From an uncultured Tateyamaria sp. (GTDB lineage: Bacteria; Pseudomonadota; Alphaproteobacteria; Rhodobacterales; Rhodobacteraceae), in assembly GCF_947503465.1 (NCBI RefSeq), contig NZ_CANNDN010000003.1:434001-498000 (forward strand): a stretch of 64,000 bases of DNA. Reading direction: 5' to 3'. The notes below the pieces were generated by a model. That model saw nothing but the letters and a program-made list of their open reading frames with translations. It had not been told where the DNA came from and made no database searches. Below, piece by piece: positions 45,121-53,469 of the stretch (positions within the stretch are counted from its first letter, which is position 1; the number at the start of each line of letters is the position of its first letter). Both the position numbers and the translations under genes were made by a program.

Positions 45121-45690
45121 TCACTGGGCCGCAACACTGGCCTTTGGCGACCAGGCAAACGGGGCCAGGGCGATGTCGGTGGGGGTGTCAAAAACCGCAT
45201 TCGTGAAATTCGACATCACCTTCTGCGCATAGATCAGGATGGTATCAAGGATCGCACGCTCCCCGTACCCGGCGGCTTCAAAGGCTGCGATGGCATCCGC
45301 GCCCGGGCGGCCGTGGCTCTCGCGCAGGGCAAGCGTAAAATCGCGCAGCGCCTCCAGTCGTGGCGGCAAAGGGGTTTCATCCCGCAGGGCTTGGACAATG
45401 CGCGCGTCAATCGTCTCGCGATGGGCGATGGCGGTGTGGGCGGGCACGCAGTAATGACTGGCATTCGCGACATTTGCGGTCATCCACACCACGGTTCGCT
45501 CTTCAGGGGTAAATGCGGTGCCTTCAATCGCAAGACGGTGCAAGTGCAGGTACGCTTCCAGCAAGCCCGGGCTTTCAGCCATCACGCCGTGCAGGTTGGG
45601 CAGACGCCCATAGGTGCGGATCAAATCTTCAAGCAGCGGAACGGATGCTCGGGGGGCGGTATCAAGGATGTGTACTGTAGTGGTGACCAT
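45121..45690 (-). CDS. AhpD-like / carboxymuconolactone decarboxylase family protein
   Basis: A 189-residue helical protein with the CMD/AhpD core: LEAYLHLHRLAIEGTAFTPEERTVVWMTANVANASHYCVPAHTAIA. AhpD enzymes use a CxxC...H centre; here the motif reads SHYCVPAH, so only the second Cys and the His remain, which argues against disulfide peroxidase-reductase activity. A GGAACCA-type inverted repeat upstream resembles the TetR operator near 28.7 kb, suggesting a shared regulator. Confidence 0.82.
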   Translation of the reverse strand: MVTTTVHILDTAPRASVPLLEDLIRTYGRLPNLHGVMAESPGLLEAYLHLHRLAIEGTAFTPEERTVVWMTANVANASHYCVPAHTAIAHRETIDARIVQALRDETPLPPRLEALRDFTLALRESHGRPGADAIAAFEAAGYGERAILDTILIYAQKVMSNFTNAVFDTPTDIALAPFAWSPKASVAAQ

Positions 45691-45730
45691 ACTGGTTCCT
45701 CAGTGACAATCGGACGACGGCGCCCCACCT

Positions 45731-45753
45731 AGTAAGGAACCAAAAGGTTCTTA
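45731..45753. promoter_or_regulatory. GGAACC inverted repeat upstream of the AhpD-like gene
   Basis: TAAGGAACC-AAAA-GGTTCTTA is a near-perfect inverted repeat about 45 bp before the gene start. A further GGTTCC overlaps the ribosome-binding region (45693-45698). The half-site TAGGAACCA/TAAGGAACCA is shared with the operator at 28676-28712. Confidence 0.55.
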
Positions 45754-45770
45754 ACTGCCGGAATACACAA

Positions 45771-45798
45771 AGGGGCCGTGCATCCCTGCACAGCCCCT
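45771..45798 (-). terminator. terminator-like hairpin after the IalB-like gene
   Basis: AGGGGC-C-GTGCA, loop TCCC, TGCAC-A-GCCCCT form an 11-bp stem with one mismatch. On the minus strand it is followed by TTTGTG. It lies 33 bp after the stop of the IalB-like gene. Confidence 0.6.
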
Positions 45799-45830
45799 CG
45801 CATGGATGTGAGTTGAAATTGCGCCCGGGC

Positions 45831-46361
45831 TTACCCGCCGCATCGCGCCTCGGCATCTTCGACCGCCGCGGTAAACCCCAACAGCGAAAACGTATCCTTG
45901 GTGGTGGTGCCACGGCTGGACACAGCGGTCACGATGGCCTCGGCCCCGCGCTTCATCGCTGTCACGATCTTGGCATCATCTGCGGGGGTCGCGGGCCAGG
46001 CCCATTCCCCTTCGGTGAACAGCTCGAACTCGTTGCCGCTGATGTTGACGTTCACGGTCGACCCGGACCGGAACGGATAGCCGCCGGTAAAGGCCACCTG
46101 ACCCTTGGCGGCCGCGCTCGGACGATAAAACACCATCAGCAGAATCTGACCGCGGGTCGCGGCCACGACACGGCCCTCGCGCGTATTGACGACCTCCTTG
46201 GGTGTCGCGACACCCCAGCACTCGGTCGGATTGTCCTCGACGAACACGCTCCAGTCGGTCTTGGCCGCCACACGGTTGGTGCTTTGCTCCTGCGCAACGC
46301 CCGTTCCCGCCATAAGCGAAACGGCGCCTACCAAACCGATCATTGTCTTCCTAAATGCCAT
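45831..46361 (-). CDS. invasion-associated locus B (IalB) family exported protein
   Basis: A 176-residue protein from ATG 46361 with a signal peptide (MAFRKTMIGLVGAVSLMAGTGVAQ). The mature part has the IalB layout: TDWSVFVEDNPTECWGVATPKE, a beta-sandwich with GYPFRSGSTVNVNISGNEFELFTEGEWAWP, and FSLLGFTAAVEDAEARCGG at the end, with two Cys likely in a disulfide. In Bartonella IalB aids erythrocyte entry; in free-living Rhodobacterales the role is unknown. Confidence 0.85.
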   Translation of the reverse strand: MAFRKTMIGLVGAVSLMAGTGVAQEQSTNRVAAKTDWSVFVEDNPTECWGVATPKEVVNTREGRVVAATRGQILLMVFYRPSAAAKGQVAFTGGYPFRSGSTVNVNISGNEFELFTEGEWAWPATPADDAKIVTAMKRGAEAIVTAVSSRGTTTKDTFSLLGFTAAVEDAEARCGG

Positions 46362-46537
46362 AGCCACAGCCTCCAAGCTGTCAGAAACCTCAATACCTGA
46401 TCCGCCCCCGGGCGCGCCATTTTCGGCGCATTCTCTTGCAAGGGCGGTCTTTCTTCTCGACAAGTGGCACATTAGCGCGAAACGCGCGACGCAGGAAAGA
46501 TGAATTGGCGGGAAATCGCCAAGAAGTGAGGGAAAAG

Positions 46538-47530
46538 ATGACGCATCCGGCCCATGGCGCAGTCACGCTGACAGAAATCTGGCGCGGTCCATTCCTCGAA
46601 AGCGCACATCAGGGCCACGCCGTGATCTGCGATGACACCGGCCAGATCGTCGAAAGCTGGGGGGAACCGGGCACGGTTGTGCTGCCGCGTTCATCGTCCA
46701 AGATGATCCAGGCCCTGCCCCTGATCGAAAGTGGTGCCGCCGCCGCGCACAGTCTCGGCCCCGAACACCTTGCCCTGGCCTGTGCGTCGCATCAGGGCGC
46801 GCCCATCCACGTGGACAAGGTCGGCGCCTGGCTGTCGGCCATAGGCAAGGGCGATGATGATTTCAGATGCGGGCCACAGGACTCACGCGATCCGGACCTG
46901 CGCACCGCGATGATCAAGGCAGACGAAAGCCCCTGCCGCATCCACAACAACTGCTCGGGCAAGCACACGGGCTTTCTCACCCTCGCCAAACATCTGGGCG
47001 CAGGTCCCGATTACGTCGACCCGGCCCACCCGGTACAACGCGCCTGCCTCGAAGCGTTCGAGAGGGTGACCGAAGAAACCTCTCCCGGCTTCGGCATTGA
47101 CGGCTGTTCGGCCCCCAACTTTGCCTGCACCCTGCACGGCATGGCCCGCGCCATGGCCCATTTCGCCGCCGCGGGCACAGACAGCGCCGAAGCCCAACTG
47201 CACTGCGCCATGGCGGCCCATCCGGACCTGGTCGCAGGCGAAGGTCGTGCCTGCACACGGCTCATGCGCGCCATGGACGGCAAGGTCGCGATCAAAACGG
47301 GCGCCGAGGCGTTCTTTGTCGCCATCCTGCCCGAGCAGAAAAAGGGCGTTGCCCTCAAAATCACCGATGGCGGCACCCGGGCCGCCGAATGTGCCATCGC
47401 GCAAATCCTGGTGCGGCTGGGCGCACTTGACCCCAACCACCCCGAGGCACTGGCCTACACCAACGGCCCGATCAAGAACTGGGATGGTCTCGAAACGGGC
47501 CACATGCGCGCCGCACCTGCCCTTCTCTGA
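46538..47530 (+). CDS. asparaginase II family amidohydrolase
   Basis: A 330-residue protein from ATG 46538 (GAGGGA upstream) of the rhizobial-type asparaginase family: EIWRGPFLESAHQGHAVICD, VVLPRSSSKMIQALPLIESGAA, the key Ser-x-x-Lys pair in SSSK, ACASHQGAPIHV, IHNNCSGKHTGFL and GIDGCSAPNFA. These enzymes hydrolyse L-asparagine and are unrelated to the E. coli type. It is transcribed divergently from the IalB-like gene. Confidence 0.9.
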   Translation: MTHPAHGAVTLTEIWRGPFLESAHQGHAVICDDTGQIVESWGEPGTVVLPRSSSKMIQALPLIESGAAAAHSLGPEHLALACASHQGAPIHVDKVGAWLSAIGKGDDDFRCGPQDSRDPDLRTAMIKADESPCRIHNNCSGKHTGFLTLAKHLGAGPDYVDPAHPVQRACLEAFERVTEETSPGFGIDGCSAPNFACTLHGMARAMAHFAAAGTDSAEAQLHCAMAAHPDLVAGEGRACTRLMRAMDGKVAIKTGAEAFFVAILPEQKKGVALKITDGGTRAAECAIAQILVRLGALDPNHPEALAYTNGPIKNWDGLETGHMRAAPALL

Positions 47531-47535
47531 CGTCG

Positions 47536-47850
47536 CTACATCTCGATGATCGGCGCCACTTCAACCGAACCGGACCCGTCCGCCACCATCGGACAACCCC
47601 TGGCCATCTCGCAGGCCGCCTCTGGCGTGTCGGCGCGCACAACGGTGTAGCCGGAGATGGGGTTGGCCCCGCCATCCTGTGTCACACCAGACGCAGTCAC
47701 CGTCATCGACTGTCCCACCGGATTGCCACCATTCACGACGTTTTCGCCCATATCCTCGAACCACTTGCCCCAGGCCGCCATGGCCTTCTCGCCCTCTTCC
47801 TGCGTCTCGGGGATCGTCCCCCCGTGATAGGCAAAAATGAAATCCGGCAT
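47536..47850 (-). CDS. YciI/DGPF-domain family protein
   Basis: A 104-residue dimeric alpha-beta-barrel protein of the YCII-related class: MPDFIFAYHGG, MAAWGKWFEDMGENVVNGGNPVG and GYTVVRADTPEAACEMARGCPM. Members are often linked to sigma factors or lack known activity. It is convergent with the asparaginase gene (5-bp gap). Confidence 0.82.
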   Translation of the reverse strand: MPDFIFAYHGGTIPETQEEGEKAMAAWGKWFEDMGENVVNGGNPVGQSMTVTASGVTQDGGANPISGYTVVRADTPEAACEMARGCPMVADGSGSVEVAPIIEM

Positions 47851-47902
47851 CCTGATCCCTCCCTGTTGGCTGAACCCAGAGTACCACGATTCGCGAAATC
47901 CC

Positions 47903-47960
47903 GTTTCTTCTGACCAGAAATACGACGGGGTGAGGCCGCAAGGCCGAGGGGCAGCGCCCC
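47903..47960. repeat. dispersed intergenic repeat, copy C
   Basis: TTCTTCTGACCAGAAATACG, then GGTGAGGCCGCAAGGCCGAG and the hairpin GGGGCAGCGCCCC. It is the counterpart of copies A and B and lies just after the serB stop (minus strand). Confidence 0.65.
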
Positions 47961-47961
47961 T

Positions 47962-48840
47962 TTACGCGCTCACAAATTCAGACCGCGCATAGCCTTGCAC
48001 ATACAACAGTGCGGTCAAATCCCCGAAATTCACCCGCACATCGCATTGCGCGGCAACCGCAGGTTTCGCATGCAACGCCACGCCTATCCCGGCCCGGCCC
48101 AGCATGCCCAGATCATTGGCGCCATCTCCGACAGCCAGCACATCTTCCACCGCGATCCCCAGCCGCGTGGTGATCTCGACAAGCGCATCCACCTTGGCCT
48201 GCTGGCCCAGGATCGGCATACCCACCTCGCCCGTCAGAACACCATCAGAGGCCAGCAACGTATTGGCCCGATTCTCATCGAACCCCAGATGCGCCGCCAC
48301 GGCGCTGGTAAAGGCCGTGAACCCGCCTGACACAAGCGCGGCGTAGGCCCCATGCGCCTTCATCGTCGCAAGCAAGGTCGCCCCGCCGGGCATCATGGTG
48401 ATCCGCGTTGCCAGCACATCGCCAATGACGCTTTCGGGCAGGTTCTTCAGCAAACCCACACGCTCGCGAATGGCCGCTTCGAAATCCAACTCGCCATTCA
48501 TGGCCCCCGCCGTGATGTCCTTGACCCGGTCGCCGACACCGGCCACATCCGCCAGTTCGTCAATGCATTCCTGCTGGATCATGGTACTGTCCATGTCGGC
48601 GATCAGCATCTTCTTGCGGCGCCCGTCCAGCGGCACAATCACCAGATCGACGCCCATCCTTTGCAAGTCAGCCCACACTTCCCACCGGTTGTCGGGCATC
48701 ACCTCCAGTGAAAATGCGGCCACCTCGTCCACGGCCAGCCACTGCACATCCCCACCGCCCCACGCATTCCGCAGGTTGTCAATCAGGGCCGGCTCCAGCG
48801 ACGGCGCGGCAGGATCCGTTAACAGCGTGCAAACAAACAT
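47962..48840 (-). CDS. serB: phosphoserine phosphatase
   Basis: A HAD-superfamily phosphatase of 292 residues from ATG 48840 (an ATG ten codons earlier is possible). The nucleophile motif is IADMDSTMIQQECIDELAD, motif II is ALVSGGFTAFT, and motif IV is AVGDGANDLGMLGRAGIGVALHAKP. The N-terminal ~80 residues form the extra regulatory-type domain. It takes the last step of serine synthesis and lies back to back with serC-serA, so all three dedicated genes are together. Confidence 0.95.
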   Translation of the reverse strand: MFVCTLLTDPAAPSLEPALIDNLRNAWGGGDVQWLAVDEVAAFSLEVMPDNRWEVWADLQRMGVDLVIVPLDGRRKKMLIADMDSTMIQQECIDELADVAGVGDRVKDITAGAMNGELDFEAAIRERVGLLKNLPESVIGDVLATRITMMPGGATLLATMKAHGAYAALVSGGFTAFTSAVAAHLGFDENRANTLLASDGVLTGEVGMPILGQQAKVDALVEITTRLGIAVEDVLAVGDGANDLGMLGRAGIGVALHAKPAVAAQCDVRVNFGDLTALLYVQGYARSEFVSA

Positions 48841-48924
48841 GAAGACCCGTTTCCGATACGCGACAGGCATGTCGCAAAAAATGGTTCAAGCGGCGCTATA
48901 GCCCCGGATTCCCGGTTGCACCAC

Positions 48925-49000
48925 CCCGTATGCCCCCGTAAACGCGGCCGTGGGACACCCTTCCCCAACGAAGGGCGCATATCTGTAAGGATAACATCAG
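48925..49000 (+). ncRNA. serC-leader-like RNA structure
   Basis: The sequence before serC can form a long-range stem TATGC (48929-48933) / GCATA (48977-48981) enclosing a hairpin CCCTTC-CCCAAC-GAAGGG (48958-48975) and a CG-rich arm. The structure ends just before the TAAGGAT ribosome-binding site. A serC leader motif is described upstream of serC-serA in alphaproteobacteria; placement and folding agree, but no covariance search was possible. Confidence 0.5.
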
Positions 49001-50140
49001 ATGGCTATCACTGCTCCGGTCACGCGGCCGGCAAACCCGCGTTTTTCTTCTGGCCCCTGCGCCAAACCACCCACCCACACACTCGCCGCACTTGCCGACG
49101 CGCCCCTTGGCCGCTCGCACCGTGCCGCCGTGGGCAAGGCCAAGCTCAAACAGGCAATCGAAGACACACGAGAGATCCTCGGCGTCCCCGCCGACTACAA
49201 GATCGGCATCGTACCCGCCTCGGACACCGGCGCTTACGAAATGGCGATGTGGTCCCTGCTGGGCGAACGGCACGCGGATATGGTTGCATGGGAAAGCTTC
49301 GGCGCAGGCTGGGTCACGGACGTCGCCAAGCAGCTGAAAATCGAACATACCGTCCACACGGCTGACTATGGCCACATCGTGGATATGGCCGCGCTCAACT
49401 ACGACAACGATGTCTGCTTTACCTGGAATGGCACGACCTCTGGCGTGCGCATGGCAAATGGCGACGCGATCCCGATGGACCGTGCCGGGCTGACGCTGTG
49501 CGACGCGACCTCGGCCGCCTTTGCGATGGATCTGCCCTGGGACAAGCTGGATGTGACGACTTTCAGCTGGCAAAAGGTGCTGGGCGGCGAAGCGGCGCAC
49601 GGCATGCTGATCCTGTCCCCCCGCGCGGTGGCACGTCTGGAATCGTACACGCCGCCATGGCCCCTGCCCAAAATCTTCCGCCTGACCAAGGGCGGCAAGC
49701 TGATCGACGGCATCTTTGTCGGTGAAACGATCAACACACCGTCCATGCTCGCGGTCGAAGATTACCTGTTTTCTCTGAACTGGGCGCGCGACGTGGGCGG
49801 CCTGCAAGGGTTGATCGCCCGTGCGGAAGCCAACGCCCAAGCCGTATTTGATTTCTGCGAAAAACACGACTGGATCGACAACCTCGCCGTTGATCCCGTC
49901 ACACGGTCCACCACGTCGGTCTGCCTGAAGTTCACGGATGACCGGATTACGGACGGCGCCGCGTTCGCCAAGGCCGTCGCCAAACGGCTCGCGGATGAAA
50001 ACGTGGCGCTCGACATCGGTGCGTACCGCGACGCCCCTCCGGGCCTGCGCATCTGGTGCGGCGGCACGGTCGAAACAGCAGACATCGCAGCGATGCTGCC
50101 CTGGCTCGCCCACGCGTTCGAGACCGAAATCAACGCATGA
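49001..50140 (+). CDS. serC: phosphoserine aminotransferase
   Basis: A class-V PLP transaminase of 379 residues: it converts 3-phosphohydroxypyruvate to phosphoserine. The start [19 protein letters not shown] is that of the SerC form typical of alphaproteobacteria and archaea. The PLP lysine lies in [17 protein letters not shown]. The same fold acts in the phosphorylated B6 pathway. Followed by serA after a repeat-rich 177-bp gap. Confidence 0.95.
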   Translation: MAITAPVTRPANPRFSSGPCAKPPTHTLAALADAPLGRSHRAAVGKAKLKQAIEDTREILGVPADYKIGIVPASDTGAYEMAMWSLLGERHADMVAWESFGAGWVTDVAKQLKIEHTVHTADYGHIVDMAALNYDNDVCFTWNGTTSGVRMANGDAIPMDRAGLTLCDATSAAFAMDLPWDKLDVTTFSWQKVLGGEAAHGMLILSPRAVARLESYTPPWPLPKIFRLTKGGKLIDGIFVGETINTPSMLAVEDYLFSLNWARDVGGLQGLIARAEANAQAVFDFCEKHDWIDNLAVDPVTRSTTSVCLKFTDDRITDGAAFAKAVAKRLADENVALDIGAYRDAPPGLRIWCGGTVETADIAAMLPWLAHAFETEINA

Positions 50141-50145
50141 TCACT

Positions 50146-50199
50146 GGTGGGCAGATTGCCCACCCTACTCCCCCACGTAGGGTGGGCAATCTGCCCACC
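50146..50199. repeat. 23-bp perfect hairpin after serC
   Basis: The arms at 50146-50168 and 50177-50199 (starting GGTGGGCAGATTGCCCACCC) are perfectly complementary around an 8-nt loop, starting 6 bp after the serC stop. It could terminate or stabilise the serC message and belongs to the repeat cluster that continues to 50310. Confidence 0.8.
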
Positions 50200-50306
50200 A
50201 CCCGACGCAAAACCACATCAACCCACAGGGTGTGCGTCCATCGCCCACCACCCGACACAAAACCAAACCAACCCGTAGGGTGCGCATTTATTGCGCACCA
50301 CCCGCA
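50198..50306. repeat. 50-bp-period repeats of the GTAGGGTGCGC type
   Basis: CCACCCG recurs at 50198, 50248 and 50298, exactly 50 bp apart. Units read CACCACCCGAC[GA]CAAAACCA...CAACCC, then a GGGTG[TC]GC hairpin. A related CCCGTAGGGTGCGC hairpin lies at 54193-54219. These look like REP-type mobile palindromes that have accumulated between serC and serA. Confidence 0.65.
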
Positions 50307-50317
50307 AGGACACAAAA

Positions 50318-51910
50318 ATGCCCAAAGTTCTCATCTCCGACAAACTCTCCGAAGCCGCCGTTCAGATTTTCCGCGACCGCGGGATCGAGGTCGATTTTCA
50401 ACCCGACCTTGGCAAGGACAAGGACAAGCTGGCCGAGGTCATCGGCCAGTATGATGGCCTTGCCATCCGGTCCGCCACGCGCGTCACCCCGACCATTCTG
50501 AAGAATGCCCACAACCTCAAAGTCATCGGGCGCGCAGGCATCGGCACCGACAATATCGACAAGGAAGAGGCCAGCAAGAAAGGCGTGATCGTGATGAACA
50601 CGCCCTTCGGCAACATGATCACGACCGCCGAACACGCCATCGCCATGATGTTCGCCGTTGCCCGCCAAATCCCCGAAGCCAGCGCATCGACACACGCGGG
50701 CAAATGGGAAAAGTCCAAGTTCATGGGCACCGAACTGACCGGCAAGACCCTGGGCGTCATCGGCGCAGGCAATATCGGCGGTATCGTCTGCGACCGTGCC
50801 CGCGGTCTGAAGATGAAGGTGCTCGCCTATGACCCGTTCCTGGGCGAGGAAAAGGCCGCCAAGATGGGTGTCGAAAAGGTCGAGCTTGAGGACCTGATCA
50901 AGCGCGCCGATTTCATCACCCTGCACGTGCCCAAGACCGAGCAGACGGCGAACATGATCACCGCCGAGCGTATCGCGATGATGAAACCCGGCGTGCGGAT
51001 CATCAACTGCGCCCGTGGCGGCCTCGTGGACGAAGAGGCGCTGGCCGAAGCGCTGAAATCCGGCCACGTCGCAGGTGCGGCCTTTGACGTCTTTGCCGAG
51101 GAACCCGCCAAGGAAAACGCGCTGTTCAACCTGCCCAACGTGGTGGTCACACCGCACCTTGGCGCCGCCACGACCGAGGCGCAGGAAAATGTCGCCCTGC
51201 AGGTGGCCGAGCAGATGGCGAACTACCTGCTCACAGGGGCGGTCGAAAACGCGCTCAACATGCCGTCCGTTACAGCGGAAGAGGCCAAGGTGATGGGTCC
51301 CTGGGTCAAGCTGGCAGGCCACCTGGGCAGTTTCGTCGGCCAGATGACGGACGAGCCGATCAAGGCGATCAACATCCTCTATGACGGCGTTGTCTCGACC
51401 ATGAACCTCGACGCGCTGAACTGCGGCGTCATCGCGGGCATCATGAAACGCGCCAACCCGGACGTGAACATGGTCTCCGCCCCCGTCATCGCCAAGGAAC
51501 GCGGCATCCAGATATCGACCACGAACCAGGACCAGTCGGGCGCGTTCGAAGGGTACATCAAGGTCACCGTCGTCACCGACAAACGCGAACGCTCGGTCGC
51601 GGGCACCGTGTTCTCGGATGGCAAGCCACGCTTCATCCAGATCAAGGGCATCAACATCGACGCCGAGATCGGCGCCAACATGCTTTACACCACGAACGAG
51701 GACGTGCCGGGCATCATCGGCCTCTTGGGCAACACGATGGGCAAGAACGGCGTGAACATCGCGAACTTCACGCTGGGCCGGAACGATGTGGGCGGCGAGG
51801 CGATTGCGCTGCTTTATGTCGATGACCCGATCCCAAGCGATGTTCTGAAGACGCTCGACGGCACCGGCATGTTCACGCAGGTGAAACCACTGGCTTTCGA
51901 CGTGGCTTGA
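50318..51910 (+). CDS. serA: D-3-phosphoglycerate dehydrogenase
   Basis: A 530-residue type-1 enzyme from ATG 50318 (AAGGA upstream). Substrate/NAD domains: KVIGRAGIGTDNID, GKTLGVIGAGNIGGIV (NAD-binding), INCARGGLVDEEAL and VVVTPHLGAATTEAQ (catalytic His). An intervening ASB domain (about 320-450) and a C-terminal ACT domain (HLTTNEDVPGIIGLLG-like) follow and would carry serine feedback. First step of serine synthesis. Confidence 0.96.
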   Translation: MPKVLISDKLSEAAVQIFRDRGIEVDFQPDLGKDKDKLAEVIGQYDGLAIRSATRVTPTILKNAHNLKVIGRAGIGTDNIDKEEASKKGVIVMNTPFGNMITTAEHAIAMMFAVARQIPEASASTHAGKWEKSKFMGTELTGKTLGVIGAGNIGGIVCDRARGLKMKVLAYDPFLGEEKAAKMGVEKVELEDLIKRADFITLHVPKTEQTANMITAERIAMMKPGVRIINCARGGLVDEEALAEALKSGHVAGAAFDVFAEEPAKENALFNLPNVVVTPHLGAATTEAQENVALQVAEQMANYLLTGAVENALNMPSVTAEEAKVMGPWVKLAGHLGSFVGQMTDEPIKAINILYDGVVSTMNLDALNCGVIAGIMKRANPDVNMVSAPVIAKERGIQISTTNQDQSGAFEGYIKVTVVTDKRERSVAGTVFSDGKPRFIQIKGINIDAEIGANMLYTTNEDVPGIIGLLGNTMGKNGVNIANFTLGRNDVGGEAIALLYVDDPIPSDVLKTLDGTGMFTQVKPLAFDVA

Positions 51911-52038
51911 CGGCCAAACTCCCGTCCTCGCCTTTAAATCAATGCGGGGACGGCCACCCGTCCACCGCCGTCCAAAGGTAGGGGATTCCCGTATTGAGTG
52001 ATTGAGCAACGCTGGTATCCTTTTCACAGGAGGTTGCC

Positions 52039-52422
52039 ATGCTTGACTATCTAATGTCAGAAGTCGCAATTGCCGTTTGCCTGGGCAGCGTGTTTCAGGA
52101 GGTGCTGCACTGGTACAACCTGCGCACCCGGCTTCACCTCAAAGGCACGCAACGCCTGCTACGATCTCCGCTTTATTGGGCAATGACGGCGGTTATGATG
52201 ATCGTATCGGTCCTCGGCGTGTATTTTTGGTTCGACGGCCAGCCCGACGATCACTCGCTGCGCGACATGTTTGTATTTGGCGCAGCCTTCCCACTCATTT
52301 TCAAATCACTCGTTAAATCCCTGTCGTCCGGTCAATCCGTTGAACTGGGTGCCACACCTGCACCGGCAAAAGACAAACCAATTCACGCAACAGGAGTTCT
52401 CAAGCATTATTTTGGAGTTTGA
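52039..52422 (+). CDS. small membrane protein paired with a CHAT-like gene
   Basis: A 127-residue protein with AGGAGG before its ATG. A membrane segment lies at about 5-20 and another at 48-68 (YWAMTAVMMIVSVLGVYFWF); between them is a basic stretch (WYNLRTRLHLKGTQRLLRSP). A third weak hydrophobic stretch is FVFGAAFPLIFKSL. The C-terminal ~30 residues are soluble. I do not recognise a family. Its stop lies 2 bp before the next gene's ATG, which places the two in one operon and suggests a joint membrane complex. Confidence 0.7.
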   Translation: MLDYLMSEVAIAVCLGSVFQEVLHWYNLRTRLHLKGTQRLLRSPLYWAMTAVMMIVSVLGVYFWFDGQPDDHSLRDMFVFGAAFPLIFKSLVKSLSSGQSVELGATPAPAKDKPIHATGVLKHYFGV

Positions 52423-52424
52423 TT

Positions 52425-53315
52425 ATGTCCAAGAATTTTTTAGGCCCGATTATTCACCTCGGCCTCTTAGGCGTTATGGCGTTGCCTCTACTCGCCCGTT
52501 CCTGCGATACGGTCGCAACCACCGCACGGGTTGGTGACACAGCGACTTCCACCATTTCGCAAGCCAGCCGCGCCAGCCGCTTCGACGACTCTCAACTGGC
52601 TTTCCGCGCCGGAGAGAGCGACGGCACCACTCTGTTTCGGGAACTCGCCATCGAGGCGCCACGCCTCTCCGAAAATCTGGCAACTTCCTACCTCAGAGGG
52701 GTCGAACCGACGATCCGGTTCGCAACTGCGCTCCCCGATCATTCGACCGAATTCATCTCGATCTTTGGACGCGAACCGACACTGGCCATGCTGGATGAAA
52801 CTACAACGGTCAATCGCAACTTCAACACGTTCGAAGATGCCGCTCAAAGCGCAAAATCAGCCGATGAAATAGCGCGGGTCATCTCAGGGTCTGACGAAAA
52901 TGTCATCGCAGTCATCGCACATAACGACAACGGCAGGCTGATTTTTCCAGATGGTAGCCAACTCGAAATTGCAGAGATGGCAAACATGTGCGCTGCGGCC
53001 GACAAGCGCTGCGTTGTGCTCAGTTGTGAGTCGTCTGACTTCATCGCTGACAACTCAGCCAGCATTTCAGGCGTATCCCGTGTCATCACCACCCAAGAGG
53101 CCCTGTTCATTTCGCGACGGCTCTCGGGTTATCTGAAGCGCCTGCGCACCCAAGACAAACAGATCAGTTATCGCGATCTTGATCTTGGCATCCGTTACGT
53201 TGCCGCCAACAGCGAAGCCATGGCGTTGACCATCGGCCAGGCCAAACGTGCATCCAAAGTCGTCGCAGCCGGCAGCACCGTCGGCGCTATCGTATTTTTT
53301 GGCGACGACGAGTGA
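52425..53315 (+). CDS. CHAT/caspase-like membrane-anchored protein
   Basis: A 296-residue protein from ATG 52425 (GGAG 7 nt upstream). An N-terminal hydrophobic segment (LGPIIHLGLLGVMALPLLA) would anchor or export it; a second lies at the end (VVAAGSTVGAIVFF). The core has a pattern like CHAT and other caspase-fold peptidases: a strand ending in His (VIAVIAHNDNG, H166), then DGSQLEIAEMANMC, then a strand ending in Cys (CVVLSCESSDF, C201). If the fold is right, H166 and C201 form the catalytic dyad. Substrate and role are unknown. It is paired with the small membrane protein upstream and has no other relatives nearby. Confidence 0.55.
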   Translation: MSKNFLGPIIHLGLLGVMALPLLARSCDTVATTARVGDTATSTISQASRASRFDDSQLAFRAGESDGTTLFRELAIEAPRLSENLATSYLRGVEPTIRFATALPDHSTEFISIFGREPTLAMLDETTTVNRNFNTFEDAAQSAKSADEIARVISGSDENVIAVIAHNDNGRLIFPDGSQLEIAEMANMCAAADKRCVVLSCESSDFIADNSASISGVSRVITTQEALFISRRLSGYLKRLRTQDKQISYRDLDLGIRYVAANSEAMALTIGQAKRASKVVAAGSTVGAIVFFGDDE

Positions 53316-53469
53316 TGCGTCCGCGCAGGTGACGGGGCGTATTTCGGCTGCGTGACATTCACGCATCGACCTTGCGTGTAAAATTCAAATACCCTTTCGT
53401 AACACTCGCGCGTGGTCTGAACGAATTGTAGGCCGCAGTTACAGCCGAACCTTAAGGCGAGCCTGCTCC

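Noticed and set aside
50146-50306. CRISPR array between serC and serA
   Set aside because: The 50-bp periodic units are themselves similar along most of their length and contain hairpins; there are no unique spacers and no cas genes.
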